64,000 nucleotides of DNA, from NCBI GenBank assembly GCA_965660625.1, contig CBFIAR010000001.1, positions 434,001 to 498,000 of the forward strand. The letters run 5' to 3'. The notes below the pieces were generated by a model that did no database searches, was not told where the DNA came from, and saw only the letters and a program-made list of their open reading frames with translations. The translations under genes and the position numbers were made by a program. This document shows, in pieces, positions 54,136-62,362 of this stretch (position 1 is the stretch's first letter; the number at the start of each line of letters is the position of its first letter). Source of the DNA: Glaciecola sp965660625. GTDB taxonomy: Bacteria > Pseudomonadota > Gammaproteobacteria > Enterobacterales > Alteromonadaceae.

Positions 54136-55182
54136 TTATGTGAATTTTAATTCTGCCAGCGTGTCAGCAACGTCAGCTGTCGCTAAACCACTCTCCTGCG
54201 CTTGAACAAAAATCGTACGCAATGTTTCACCAATTTGGTTTAAATGATCGCGCACCTTTACGGCACTGCTATCAGAGCTCTGATGATAAATATCGATGAT
54301 ACCGCCGGCATTGATAACGTAATCGGGGGCATACAAAATGCCTTGTTTTGCTAATTTTTCGCCAATTTCATTTGATGCGAGCTGATTGTTAGCAGCACCC
54401 GCAATTATCCGCGCCTTAATTTGATCAATATTCTGATAATTAATGGCGTTACCTAAAGCACATGGTGACAATATATCCACATCTAAGCCATCAATATCTG
54501 CCACATTCACCTCTGTCGCGCCAAATTTAGCGACTGCTTTATTGACACCGTCGGGAAATATATCAGCAACGTAAAGCTTTGCGCCTTCTTTGTATAGGTA
54601 TTCAGCTAACCTAATACCCACGTGCCCCACGCCTTTTATCGCAACCTTTTTACCTCGCAAATCAGACTGAAAAACGTGTTTGACAGCTGCTTTAATCCCG
54701 ACAAACACACCATAAGCTGTTGCTGGCGCTGGATTACCGTCGGCAATACTACCGTCAAAACTGTATTTTGAAGATATACCGCTCACATAGTCCGTATTTT
54801 CAGACATCAAGACAATATCTGACACCGCAATACCAGAATCTTCTGCTGTAATGTACTTACCTTTCAAAGTATCAATAAAATGGCCCATTTCACGCATCAT
54901 CTCAGGTGTTTTATCTTTACGAGCATCACCAAAAATGACTGCTTTACCACCGCCTTGGGGCAAACCAGCCATCGCCGCTTTATAAGTCATCCCCTTCGAT
55001 AAACGCAGTACATCAGTTAATGCTTCTTCTGAATTAGCATAGTTGTACATTCTGCATCCCCCCAAGCCCGGACCTAGGTGTGTATTGTGTACTGCTATAA
55101 TTGCTTTTAAACCTGTTGCTTTGTCATGATAAAACGAAACTTGTTCGTGGTCGGCAAACTCTCGGTGGTCGAAAACTGACAT
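54136..55182 (-). CDS. ldh: Leucine dehydrogenase (Glu/Leu/Phe/Val dehydrogenase family)
   Basis: 348 residues from ATG 55182 (MSVFDHREFADHEQ), preceded by AAGGT. It deaminates branched-chain amino acids to keto acids with NAD. The catalytic-Lys region is GMTYKAAMAGLPQGGGKAVI, the second is EDSGIAVSD, and the Rossmann motif is GVGHVGIRLAEYL. In-frame codons up to 55248 add 22 residues without conservation. Divergent from an Lrp-type gene, a typical arrangement for leucine catabolism control. Confidence 0.9.
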   Translation of the reverse strand: MSVFDHREFADHEQVSFYHDKATGLKAIIAVHNTHLGPGLGGCRMYNYANSEEALTDVLRLSKGMTYKAAMAGLPQGGGKAVIFGDARKDKTPEMMREMGHFIDTLKGKYITAEDSGIAVSDIVLMSENTDYVSGISSKYSFDGSIADGNPAPATAYGVFVGIKAAVKHVFQSDLRGKKVAIKGVGHVGIRLAEYLYKEGAKLYVADIFPDGVNKAVAKFGATEVNVADIDGLDVDILSPCALGNAINYQNIDQIKARIIAGAANNQLASNEIGEKLAKQGILYAPDYVINAGGIIDIYHQSSDSSAVKVRDHLNQIGETLRTIFVQAQESGLATADVADTLAELKFT

Positions 55183-55371
55183 AAATACCTTATTGTTGAA
55201 ATTGTTGTTATTAGTTGCTGCGATTTTCAATCTGAACTTTACTGACAATGCGTGATTACAATTGCATTTTCGGTAACCTGATTGTAGCTGATGAAGAAGA
55301 GGACGTATCTTGCAATTTACAGGAAAGTAGAAAAAAGTTGTTAACTAAATGTATTTATAATTTTCTTTTTC

Positions 55372-55391
55372 TAGGATATCTATCCTATAAT
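55372..55391. promoter_or_regulatory. Dyad overlapping the -10 of the Lrp-type gene
   Basis: TAGGATA-TC-TATCCTA (55372-55387) is a perfect 7+2+7 inverted repeat. The TATAAT at 55386-55391 is a plausible -10 for the Lrp-type gene. Location suggests autoregulation or shared control of the divergent pair. Confidence 0.5.
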
Positions 55392-55403
55392 AGCCAGGGC
55401 TTA

Positions 55404-55419
55404 AGTGATATATCTCACA
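55404..55419. promoter_or_regulatory. CRP-like site in the ldh-lrp divergent region
   Basis: AGTGATATATCTCACA contains GTGA-N6-TCAC, the CRP/Vfr-type core. It lies downstream of the probable start of the Lrp-type gene, so would act negatively there or on the other promoter. Moderate match only. Confidence 0.35.
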
Positions 55420-55430
55420 ACGGAATAAAA

Positions 55431-55898
55431 ATGAAGTTAGATAAATTTGATCGTGAAATTCTACGAGTAATGCAAAAAGATGCGACAGTATCAATGGCTG
55501 AACTAAGTCAATATGTTGGTTTGTCGCACACGCCATGCTGGCGCAGAGTGAAACGAATGGAGGCTGATGGCGTTATTCGGCAAAAAGTGACTCTATTGGA
55601 TAGCAAAAAACTAAACCTAGGTGTCTCGGTTTTCATTTATGTGACATTGAAAAACCATGATGGTGATTCGCTGGTTGATTTTGAAAAAGCCGTGCAAGAA
55701 ATTGTAGAAATAGTCGAATGCCACACCACGAGTGGAGAGAAAGACTATTTATTGAAAGTCATTGTTGAAAGTATTGAAGAATACGAGCAGTTACTCAAGA
55801 ACAAACTAACGCATTTGCCTCTAGTCGACCACTTAAGCTCTACGTTTGCGCTCAAGCAGGTTAAAAATACGACAGAGCTACCGATTAAAAATATATAA
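55431..55898 (+). CDS. Lrp/AsnC-family transcriptional regulator
   Basis: 155 residues from ATG 55431 (MKLDKFDREILRVMQKDA). N-terminal winged helix-turn-helix VSMAELSQYVGLSHTPCWRRVKRMEADGVI; C-terminal RAM/effector-binding domain with YLLKVIVESIEEYEQLLKNKL. AsnC/Lrp proteins sense amino acids. Divergent from leucine dehydrogenase, so a local leucine-responsive regulator is the best guess. The upstream reading from 55248 is not credible. Confidence 0.9.
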   Translation: MKLDKFDREILRVMQKDATVSMAELSQYVGLSHTPCWRRVKRMEADGVIRQKVTLLDSKKLNLGVSVFIYVTLKNHDGDSLVDFEKAVQEIVEIVECHTTSGEKDYLLKVIVESIEEYEQLLKNKLTHLPLVDHLSSTFALKQVKNTTELPIKNI

Positions 55899-55915
55899 AC
55901 TCTGTCGCAGTGCAG

Positions 55916-56569
55916 TTAGCCAGCGTCTGTTTGGACTTCAGGCCTGGCTTTTTGAAAAGCGTCTAACTCATGGCAATTATCATAAATTTTCTGAATAAGT
56001 GGAAAGCGCTGCATATCAACTTTAAAACGCAGCGCATTATACACCTGAGGAACAAGACAAACATCTGCCAACGTTACATCATAACCAAAACAGTATTTAC
56101 CTGAGCGTGTTGTTAACCTCTTTTCTAAAGCAGAAAATCCTTGTGTTATCCATTTACTACACCAAGCTTGGGTTTGTTCGCTACTTGCTGAAAAATCCGA
56201 CTTGAGACTCTCCAGAATACGTAAATTGGTAACCGGTTGAATGTCGCAAGCGATATCCTGCGCTAATGCCCTAACCCTTGCTTTATCTAGCGCATGGGAA
56301 GGCAACAACGCATGTGTATTCGGATATTTATCATCTAAATATTCCATAATTGCTAATGATTGATTGAGAACAATATCTTCATCATCGTCAACCAAAGTAG
56401 GCACTAACATAGCTGGATTCATGCTGCTGTAGGCCGTACTTTTCTGTTCACCGCCGTCTTTCACTAAGTGCACTGGCACATAGTCAAAATCAAGCTGTTT
56501 TACATGCATCGCAATTCTCACACGATAAGAAGCTGACGATCGCCAATAACCATATAATTTAAGACTCAT
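55916..56569 (-). CDS. maiA: Maleylacetoacetate isomerase (zeta-class GST)
   Basis: 217 residues from ATG 56569 (MSLKLYGYWRSSASYRVRIA), preceded by AAGGAAG. SSASYRVRIA contains the zeta-class SSCxxxx-like glutathione site (here SSAS), and YVPVHLVKDGGEQ follows. Converts maleylacetoacetate to fumarylacetoacetate in Tyr catabolism. Immediately downstream of the fumarylacetoacetase-like gene, 35 bases apart. Confidence 0.93.
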   Translation of the reverse strand: MSLKLYGYWRSSASYRVRIAMHVKQLDFDYVPVHLVKDGGEQKSTAYSSMNPAMLVPTLVDDDEDIVLNQSLAIMEYLDDKYPNTHALLPSHALDKARVRALAQDIACDIQPVTNLRILESLKSDFSASSEQTQAWCSKWITQGFSALEKRLTTRSGKYCFGYDVTLADVCLVPQVYNALRFKVDMQRFPLIQKIYDNCHELDAFQKARPEVQTDAG

Positions 56570-56604
56570 TGCTCTTCCTTTTACGCTTTGATGTGACAAA
56601 GTAA

Positions 56605-57624
56605 TTACTTTACAGCAGATTGTTTGATGATTTGGTCAATAGCACCAAAAATACTTTGACCTTCGCGGTCAAACATTTCGATACGAATAGAATCCTCAAA
56701 TGCCATGAACGGAGTAGATGGTTTGCCATCACGGATTGTTTCTATCATCCGAACTTCGGCAATACAAGAATAGCCGACACCGCCTTCAGCGATAGAAGAA
56801 CCATGCTCAGTACCCTGTTTATTCGAGACAGTACCAGACCCAATAACTGTACCCGATCCTAGGTTGCGAGACTTAGCCGCGTGCGCAACCAATTGGGCAA
56901 AATCAAAGGTCATATCCTCACCAGCTTCAGGTTTACCAAATAACACGCCGTTATAATGTGAAACCAAGGGAAGGTGCACTTTGTTTCCTGACCAAGCAGT
57001 ATTGAGCTCATCGGGCGTTACTGCCACAGGCGAAAATACTGATGAAGGTTTTGATTGAAAGAATCCAAACCCCTTAGCTAGTTCACCAGGAATTAAGCCA
57101 CGTAACGAAACATCATTAACTAGCATCAGTAATTTAATATGCTGTCCAGCGTTTTCAGGAGTGACTCCCATCGGCACATCGTCAGTAATAACTGCCACTT
57201 CGCCTTCAAAATCTATTCCCCACTCGTCTGAGGGAAGTTTTACATCGTCACGCGGTCCGATAAAGTCATCCGAACCACCTTGATACATTAAAGGATCCGT
57301 CCAAAACGATGCTGGAATTTCAGCACCACGTGCTTTTCGCACAAGTTCCACGTGATTAACATAAGCACTTCCATCAGCCCACTGGTAAGCACGTGGTAAT
57401 GGGCTTTCGCAAAGGGCTTCATCAAAAGCGTCTGCACCCGCGCTATTGTTGTTGTTAAGTGTATCGTAACGCACTTGCAAGAGTGGCTCAATTTCATGCC
57501 AATTATCCAATGCCTGCTGCAACGTTGCAGCTATATCAGCAACTTCAACTGCTTTTGTTAAGTCGCGGCTCACGAGCATCAACTTGCCATCACGTGTATT
57601 GTTTTTATAAGTCGCTAATTTCAT
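56605..57624 (-). CDS. Fumarylacetoacetate hydrolase family protein
   Basis: 339 residues. The FAH domain has the metal and catalytic motifs (DFEGEVAVITDDVPMG, VNDVSLRGLIPGELAKGFGFFQSKPSS, GTVIGSGTVSNKQGTEHGSS). Catalyses the last step of Tyr degradation, fumarylacetoacetate to fumarate and acetoacetate, as inferred from pairing with maiA. It is the bacterial single-domain-plus-N-extension type, shorter than the mammalian enzyme. Confidence 0.9.
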   Translation of the reverse strand: MKLATYKNNTRDGKLMLVSRDLTKAVEVADIAATLQQALDNWHEIEPLLQVRYDTLNNNNSAGADAFDEALCESPLPRAYQWADGSAYVNHVELVRKARGAEIPASFWTDPLMYQGGSDDFIGPRDDVKLPSDEWGIDFEGEVAVITDDVPMGVTPENAGQHIKLLMLVNDVSLRGLIPGELAKGFGFFQSKPSSVFSPVAVTPDELNTAWSGNKVHLPLVSHYNGVLFGKPEAGEDMTFDFAQLVAHAAKSRNLGSGTVIGSGTVSNKQGTEHGSSIAEGGVGYSCIAEVRMIETIRDGKPSTPFMAFEDSIRIEMFDREGQSIFGAIDQIIKQSAVK

Positions 57625-57800
57625 TTATTCAACCTTAAGTTTATTTCATCATTCATTGAAAAGCATGCCGTTAAGATACACAAAGAACACCACCTGCACT
57701 TGGCTTCGTTTGCACGCTGCTATCTGATTTGCCTGTATTATAACGCTGAAAACAAAATGAGACACCTTGAGTAATAGGACTGGCCTGTTGAAACCAAGGC

Positions 57801-57826
57801 AAAAAAAAGCCCCATTACATGGGGCT
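57801..57826 (-). terminator. Rho-independent terminator of tyrR
   Basis: Minus strand AGCCCCAT pairs with ATGGGGCT (57808-57815 and 57819-57826), followed by eight Ts on the minus strand. The remaining gap to the FAH gene holds nothing else clear. Confidence 0.92.
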
Positions 57827-57844
57827 AGAGAGCGTATATTGTAA

Positions 57845-59398
57845 TTAATACTTTACAGTCGCCTTGCTAATACCATATTCACGTAGCTTGTTCGCAATGG
57901 CGGTATGACTCAAACCGAGTTTCCGCGCTAACTGCCGGGTGCTTGGGTACGTTGGATAAAGGCGTTTGAGCAAATTCTTCTCAAATTTTTTCACTTCTTG
58001 TTCTAACGTACCTTCAAAATTCTCATCGATATAATTGACTGTCGTACTGCAGCTTGGCAGTTGAATTGCTTCTTTGGTAATTTCATTTCCGTCCATTAAC
58101 GCTATTGCTCGGTACAACGCATTTTTTAATTGCCGAATATTACCTGGCCAAGGGTAAGCTTGCAGGTAATCAACACAAGACTTGCTGAGCTTAGGTGAAC
58201 GAATACCCAGCTTGTTACTGTGTTGGCGTACAATATTTTCTGCCAAAGGGATGACATCTACCTTGCGGTCACGCAAAGGAGGAAGCACGAGTGCAAGTAT
58301 GTTCAAGCGATAATATAAATCTTCTCTAAACGTGCCAATTTCAACCGCCTCAGAAAGATCTTTGCAAGTCGTACAAATAATTCTCAGGTCTACTTTTACC
58401 GATTCCGTTTGACCCGCTTTCCGATAATGACCGTCTTCAATTACCCGCAATAACTTGGACTGCAGTTGCTGCGACATTTCCGATATTTCATCTAAAACAA
58501 GCGTGCCACCGGATGACAATTCAATTAAACCTGGCTTAATGTCAGCGTCGTCAAATTGCCCTTGTTGAATGCCGAATAGTTCCGTTTCGGCAACGTCATC
58601 GGGCAGAGAAGCGCAATTTAGTATTTGATATGCCTCTTCTGCTCGAGGACTGCTATCGTGGCATGCTCTGGCAATACTCTGCTTACCAGTACCAGACTCA
58701 CCATAAATAAGCATGTGTCCGTCTAATTCGGACATGCGCTTGGCGTCGCGAATGACTTTTTTCATTGCTGAACTTGTCGCTTGGAAAGAATCAAAACAAT
58801 TAGAAGTCGTTTTGTTGAAGACAGTGAGCTGTTGTCCAAGTCGAGATTCAGACTTAAGTATCACAACCGCACCAGCCAAAACCGTTTTGTCATTGTCAGG
58901 CACATCTACCGGCAGGATATCAGCGATGTAATCTTGCTCAATAAATTTTACGCGATGCGTCTGCGCACAAATTTCTTTTCCTTCTAGCCATTTGGTGATA
59001 TTGAAACCAGAAAGCACCTCGTCAATATTGAGCTGTAATATCTGCTCTGGATGCAATTCGAGACCACTCGCAACGGATTCATTAAACAAAATAATTTTAC
59101 CTGAGGTATCCGTTGAGAAACATGGATCAGGTAATGTTTGAAGCAGCGCTCGTAGCTGATTTCGCTCGCGTTGAATCGGCATAAAAGGCGTCGTTTTAAC
59201 GTCTGCAATGCCTTTTATCCTGCGAATTTTCGGCATTAAATGCTGAAAATTTTCAAACTCGATCGTCGGAAAGTCGAGAAATATTTTTCCCGTTTCGTCT
59301 ATTTCAATGCCGCGTAAATCAATGTCGTATTCAGTAAGAATATCGAGAACATCTTGTGTGATTCCCAGTCTATCTTGACAATTTATTTCCAATCGCAT
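57845..59398 (-). CDS. tyrR: Aromatic amino-acid regulator TyrR/PhhR
   Basis: 517 residues (E. coli TyrR 513). An ACT domain (1-75; RLEINCQDRLGITQDVLDIL), a PAS domain (about 80-180) and an AAA+ domain with Walker A YGESGTGKQ at 232-240 are followed by a C-terminal HTH (STRQLARKLGLSHTAIANKL). The sigma-54 contact motif GAFTGA is absent; the site reads IQQGQFDD. That agrees with TyrR/PhhR proteins that act on sigma-70 promoters. It lies upstream of FAH/maiA and downstream of phhA, so control of aromatic catabolism is expected. Confidence 0.95.
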   Translation of the reverse strand: MRLEINCQDRLGITQDVLDILTEYDIDLRGIEIDETGKIFLDFPTIEFENFQHLMPKIRRIKGIADVKTTPFMPIQRERNQLRALLQTLPDPCFSTDTSGKIILFNESVASGLELHPEQILQLNIDEVLSGFNITKWLEGKEICAQTHRVKFIEQDYIADILPVDVPDNDKTVLAGAVVILKSESRLGQQLTVFNKTTSNCFDSFQATSSAMKKVIRDAKRMSELDGHMLIYGESGTGKQSIARACHDSSPRAEEAYQILNCASLPDDVAETELFGIQQGQFDDADIKPGLIELSSGGTLVLDEISEMSQQLQSKLLRVIEDGHYRKAGQTESVKVDLRIICTTCKDLSEAVEIGTFREDLYYRLNILALVLPPLRDRKVDVIPLAENIVRQHSNKLGIRSPKLSKSCVDYLQAYPWPGNIRQLKNALYRAIALMDGNEITKEAIQLPSCSTTVNYIDENFEGTLEQEVKKFEKNLLKRLYPTYPSTRQLARKLGLSHTAIANKLREYGISKATVKY

Positions 59399-59556
59399 GA
59401 GTTTCTCGTATCCGAAAAGTCACCACAAGGTGATTAAAGTCATATGGTTAATAAAATATACGTCTTTATCTCGACCTAGATCATTATCCAGAATTCACGC
59501 CGAGTGCGTCTACTACATACAATAATAGATAAATCCGACGTGCAAATAGTATCAGA

Positions 59557-60369
59557 TTAGCTGGCTAACTTGTCCTTTGGTGGGAATTTAGGTTCATATA
59601 AACCTAGTTTCTTTGCTTTTTCTACCAGCGCCATAATATCCATTTGTGCAATATCAAATAAATTATCGAAATCTTCAAGCACATAATACAGCGGCTGCAT
59701 AATATCGATTCGATATGGTGTTCTCAATACCTTGATAGGTTCGAGGGCGCACCGCTCTGGAACGTCACTTTCTAAGGCATAATGGGTTTCACCAGGGGAA
59801 GATAATATTCCTCCACCGTAAATACGTAAACCTTGCTTTGTCTTTAGTAGGCCAAACTCAACGGTAAACCAATATAATCTTGCTAGATAGCCTCTGTCCT
59901 CTTTGTTAGCAGTTAAGCCTAACTTGCCGTAAGTATGTGTAAAGTGCGCAAACGCTGGATTAGTCAATAAGGGACAATGACCAAATATTTCATGGAAAAC
60001 ATCGGGTTCTTGCAGGTAATCAAACTCATCTTTGCTTCGAATAAATGTGGCAACTGGGAACTGTTTGTTCGCTAACAAGGTGAAAAAATCGGTGAAGTTG
60101 ATGAGTGCAGGTACTTCAGCGGTCCTCCAGCCAGTCTCACGCATGAGTACTTCATCGATGTCTTTCAACTGCGGAATGCGATCTTGCGTTAATTTTAAAA
60201 GGTCAAGACCTTGCATAAATTGCTCGCACGCTCTACCTGGAAGCAATGCAACTTGTCGCTCGTAAAGCTGTTGCCAAATTTCGTTTTCTTCAGGTGACCA
60301 GTGAATGAAACCATTTTCGTCAGATTGACGAGAAACATACAGGGTTTTCTTTGGTGGTGCACTTAACAT
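59557..60369 (-). CDS. phhA: Phenylalanine 4-monooxygenase
   Basis: 270 residues (P. aeruginosa PhhA 262). Hydroxylates Phe to Tyr with tetrahydropterin and Fe. Iron ligands are His126 and His131 in FHEIFGHCPLL and Glu171 in WFTVEFGLL. No regulatory ACT domain, as expected of bacterial enzymes. The usual partner phhB (pterin carbinolamine dehydratase) is not next to it. A TyrR box is about 100 bases upstream. Confidence 0.96.
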   Translation of the reverse strand: MLSAPPKKTLYVSRQSDENGFIHWSPEENEIWQQLYERQVALLPGRACEQFMQGLDLLKLTQDRIPQLKDIDEVLMRETGWRTAEVPALINFTDFFTLLANKQFPVATFIRSKDEFDYLQEPDVFHEIFGHCPLLTNPAFAHFTHTYGKLGLTANKEDRGYLARLYWFTVEFGLLKTKQGLRIYGGGILSSPGETHYALESDVPERCALEPIKVLRTPYRIDIMQPLYYVLEDFDNLFDIAQMDIMALVEKAKKLGLYEPKFPPKDKLAS

Positions 60370-60471
60370 AACAATTCATCATTTCGTTAATTTCAATGCG
60401 CTGATGTTAACTAAATTTTAGCCAATTATAATGTTCTCGCCTTTCGCTTAGATATGATAAAAATATCATTT

Positions 60472-60489
60472 TGTAATCATAAGTTTACG
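60472..60489. promoter_or_regulatory. TyrR box upstream of phhA
   Basis: TGTAAT-CATAAG-TTTACG matches the TyrR/PhhR consensus TGTAAA-N6-TTTACA at 10 of 12 conserved positions. It lies 103-120 bases before the phhA start, with tyrR itself the next gene downstream of phhA. Confidence 0.6.
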
Positions 60490-60510
60490 AAAGTAGCCTT
60501 CAATGCCAAT

Positions 60511-60540
60511 AAAAACAAAAAGCGCCACACAATGTGTGGC
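60511..60540 (-). terminator. Rho-independent terminator of pspC
   Basis: GCCACAC (60524-60530) pairs with GTGTGGC (60534-60540), 3-base loop. On the minus strand the stem is followed by GCT then TTTTTGTTTTT. Confidence 0.85.
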
Positions 60541-60605
60541 ACCAAGGAGGGAGGAAGGGAGGTACAATCGAATGTTTTTACTTTAGTAATATTGAGATTA
60601 TCTAG

Positions 60606-61097
60606 TCACAGTCGACTAATCTCACGATTCAATTCAAACTCTTTGGAAGTCACATAACCTTCCAACTTACGCAGTTTAAGTTCAGCAACTCTAAACCTTT
60701 CTTGAATATCAAAAAATGCTTCTCTAGGTGGCTCACCTGCTTGCCAAACGCGCGACTTGACTTCTATTTTACGTTCTTCGCTTGCATTGGCAGAACTTTC
60801 TGCATGATTTGACTTGCGCCATACTTTGTTAGCAAATCCAGATCTGACGGTGTTAACGCCCTCAGCAAATCTATCTGTGCCTGATGCATGATATTCACCT
60901 GTGGGCTTTTTATCTAAAATGAACCAAGCTGCAACATAGCTAACTAAAATAAACGGACCGGCTAGCAAGAAAAAAGCAGTAACAGTTAATATTCTAACGA
61001 ACCATGTTTCTAAATTGAAGTAGTCGGCAATACCTGCGCAAACACCTGCGATCTTGCCATTCTTCGGATCACGATACAATGAGGTGCCAGTTTTCAT
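60606..61097 (-). CDS. pspC: Phage-shock protein C
   Basis: 163 residues starting at ATG 61097 (MKTGTSLYRDPKNGKIAGVC), which overlaps the pspB stop (ATGA). The PspC domain (residues 5-65) has the GKIAGVCAGIADYFNLETW motif and membrane helix FFLLAGPFILVSYVAAWFIL. The C-terminal half is longer than E. coli PspC (119) and partly helical. With PspB, it senses membrane stress and recruits PspA. Confidence 0.9.
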   Translation of the reverse strand: MKTGTSLYRDPKNGKIAGVCAGIADYFNLETWFVRILTVTAFFLLAGPFILVSYVAAWFILDKKPTGEYHASGTDRFAEGVNTVRSGFANKVWRKSNHAESSANASEERKIEVKSRVWQAGEPPREAFFDIQERFRVAELKLRKLEGYVTSKEFELNREISRL

Positions 61098-61333
61098 GCT
61101 CTTTCCCTCCACTTTGGTGCTTCTTCATCCAAAATACTTTCTAAGATTTGAATGCGATCTGACATGACTTCCGCGGTTTCGGCTAATTTCTTTAAGGTTG
61201 CAAATTCTTCCTCTGACAGCCCCTGGCTAACTTGTTTTTTACTGCGATAATGCAGAATTAGCCAGATAGGTGCGACAAATAATGTAAATAAAATTAACGG
61301 AACGCCTGTAAATATAACTAATAACTCGTCCAC
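61094..61333 (-). CDS. pspB: Phage-shock protein B
   Basis: 79 residues: one membrane helix (about 8-28; PLILFTLFVAPIWLILHY) followed by a leucine-zipper-like coiled coil (KKLAETAEVMSDRIQILESILDEEAP). Matches E. coli PspB in length (74) and architecture. Cooperates with PspC in releasing PspA from PspF. Confidence 0.93.
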   Translation of the reverse strand: MDELLVIFTGVPLILFTLFVAPIWLILHYRSKKQVSQGLSEEEFATLKKLAETAEVMSDRIQILESILDEEAPKWRERA

Positions 61334-61465
61334 GATAGTTCTCCTAGTGGCGGCTTTGCTGGTGAGAACGGTGCGGCACTCCTTACCGCGACTCTGCTCT
61401 TTGGTAACGTCCTATTATTAACCAAAACAGTGTTCTCTACTAATAATACTAAGGTTAAACCAGAA

Positions 61466-62158
61466 TTAAGCTTTTTTTGCCTTCGCTGCTGGTTTCTCAG
61501 TATCGGCCTGCATTTTCTTCTTTAATGCTGCCAACTCATTATCAATTTTTCCACCCGCTTCTAATTCAGCAAATTCATCTTTGAGTGTTTTCTTGCCAAT
61601 ATCATAAGCTTCTACTTGTGATTCTAAGTCGTCAATTTTACGCTCAAACTGCTCAAATCTGCCCATAGCGTTATCGACCGTGTTGCTATCGAGACGTTTT
61701 TTCACTTCTAGTCTCGAGCTAACTGTTTTTTGGCGCATCAAAATTGTCTTTTGACGAGTTTTTGCATCAGCTAGTTTTTCTTGTAGTTGCCCAGTCTCAC
61801 TTTGCAGTTTAGCCAACTCACTCTCAATTAAACTAAGCTCATGTTTTAATGAGTTGACAGTATCTAAGGTTTTTTGCTTCTCATGTAAGGCTGCTCTTGC
61901 TAGGTCTTCGCGATCCTTGCTTAAAGCAAGTTCCGCTTTATCCTGCCACTCGGCAACTTCGTCACTTAAGCGATTAACTTGATTGCTAACATCTTTCTTA
62001 TTTGCAATGGTCTTCGCTGAAGCTGAACGCACTTCAACCAAGGTGTCTTCCATTTCCTGAATAATTAGGCGAACCAATTTTTCAGGGTCTTCAGCCTTGT
62101 CTAGCAAAGCATTAATGTTTGAGTTTATAATATCTGTGAAACGTGAAAAAATACCCAT
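61466..62158 (-). CDS. pspA: Phage-shock protein A
   Basis: 230 residues from ATG 62158 (MGIFSRFTDIINSNINALLD), coiled-coil ESCRT-III-like protein that stabilises damaged inner membrane and inhibits PspF. KAEDPEKLVRLIIQEMEDTL is the conserved helix of the family. An ATG two codons upstream has a closer ribosome site but the family begins at 62158. Ends in the acidic/lysine tail AAKAKKA. There is a sigma-54 promoter upstream, and 132 bases to pspB. Confidence 0.95.
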   Translation of the reverse strand: MGIFSRFTDIINSNINALLDKAEDPEKLVRLIIQEMEDTLVEVRSASAKTIANKKDVSNQVNRLSDEVAEWQDKAELALSKDREDLARAALHEKQKTLDTVNSLKHELSLIESELAKLQSETGQLQEKLADAKTRQKTILMRQKTVSSRLEVKKRLDSNTVDNAMGRFEQFERKIDDLESQVEAYDIGKKTLKDEFAELEAGGKIDNELAALKKKMQADTEKPAAKAKKA

Positions 62159-62218
62159 AATCATTTACCTCTGTGTGTTTAAACTAAAAAACGTTTCTAT
62201 TGAACCTGGTATATCCTA

Positions 62219-62234
62219 TTCAATATGCTTGCCA
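62219..62234 (-). promoter_or_regulatory. Sigma-54 promoter of pspA
   Basis: Minus strand TGGCAAGCATATTGAA: perfect GG and TTG with correct spacing; the -12 GC is GA. E. coli pspA also departs at this position. Flanked upstream (62240-62330) by an A/T-rich stretch suitable for IHF and PspF sites shared with pspF. Confidence 0.7.
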
Positions 62235-62362
62235 ACTTATCAAAAAACCATAACCACATGATTTATATAGTTAATAATTTTTTTTAAAGAAATTGAGGTT
62301 TTTTGTTGTTTTTAAAGTAGACTACATTTTAGTGAAATTGACTAATTTACAAGGTAATAACG

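Noticed and set aside
55248..55430. 61-residue N-terminal extension of the Lrp-type regulator
   Set aside because: The extension crosses the dyad, the -10 and the CRP-like site, and has no family similarity; the HTH domain starts correctly at 55431.
57845..59398. TyrR as a sigma-54 activator
   Set aside because: The GAFTGA loop is missing, so direct sigma-54 activation is unlikely despite the AAA+ domain.
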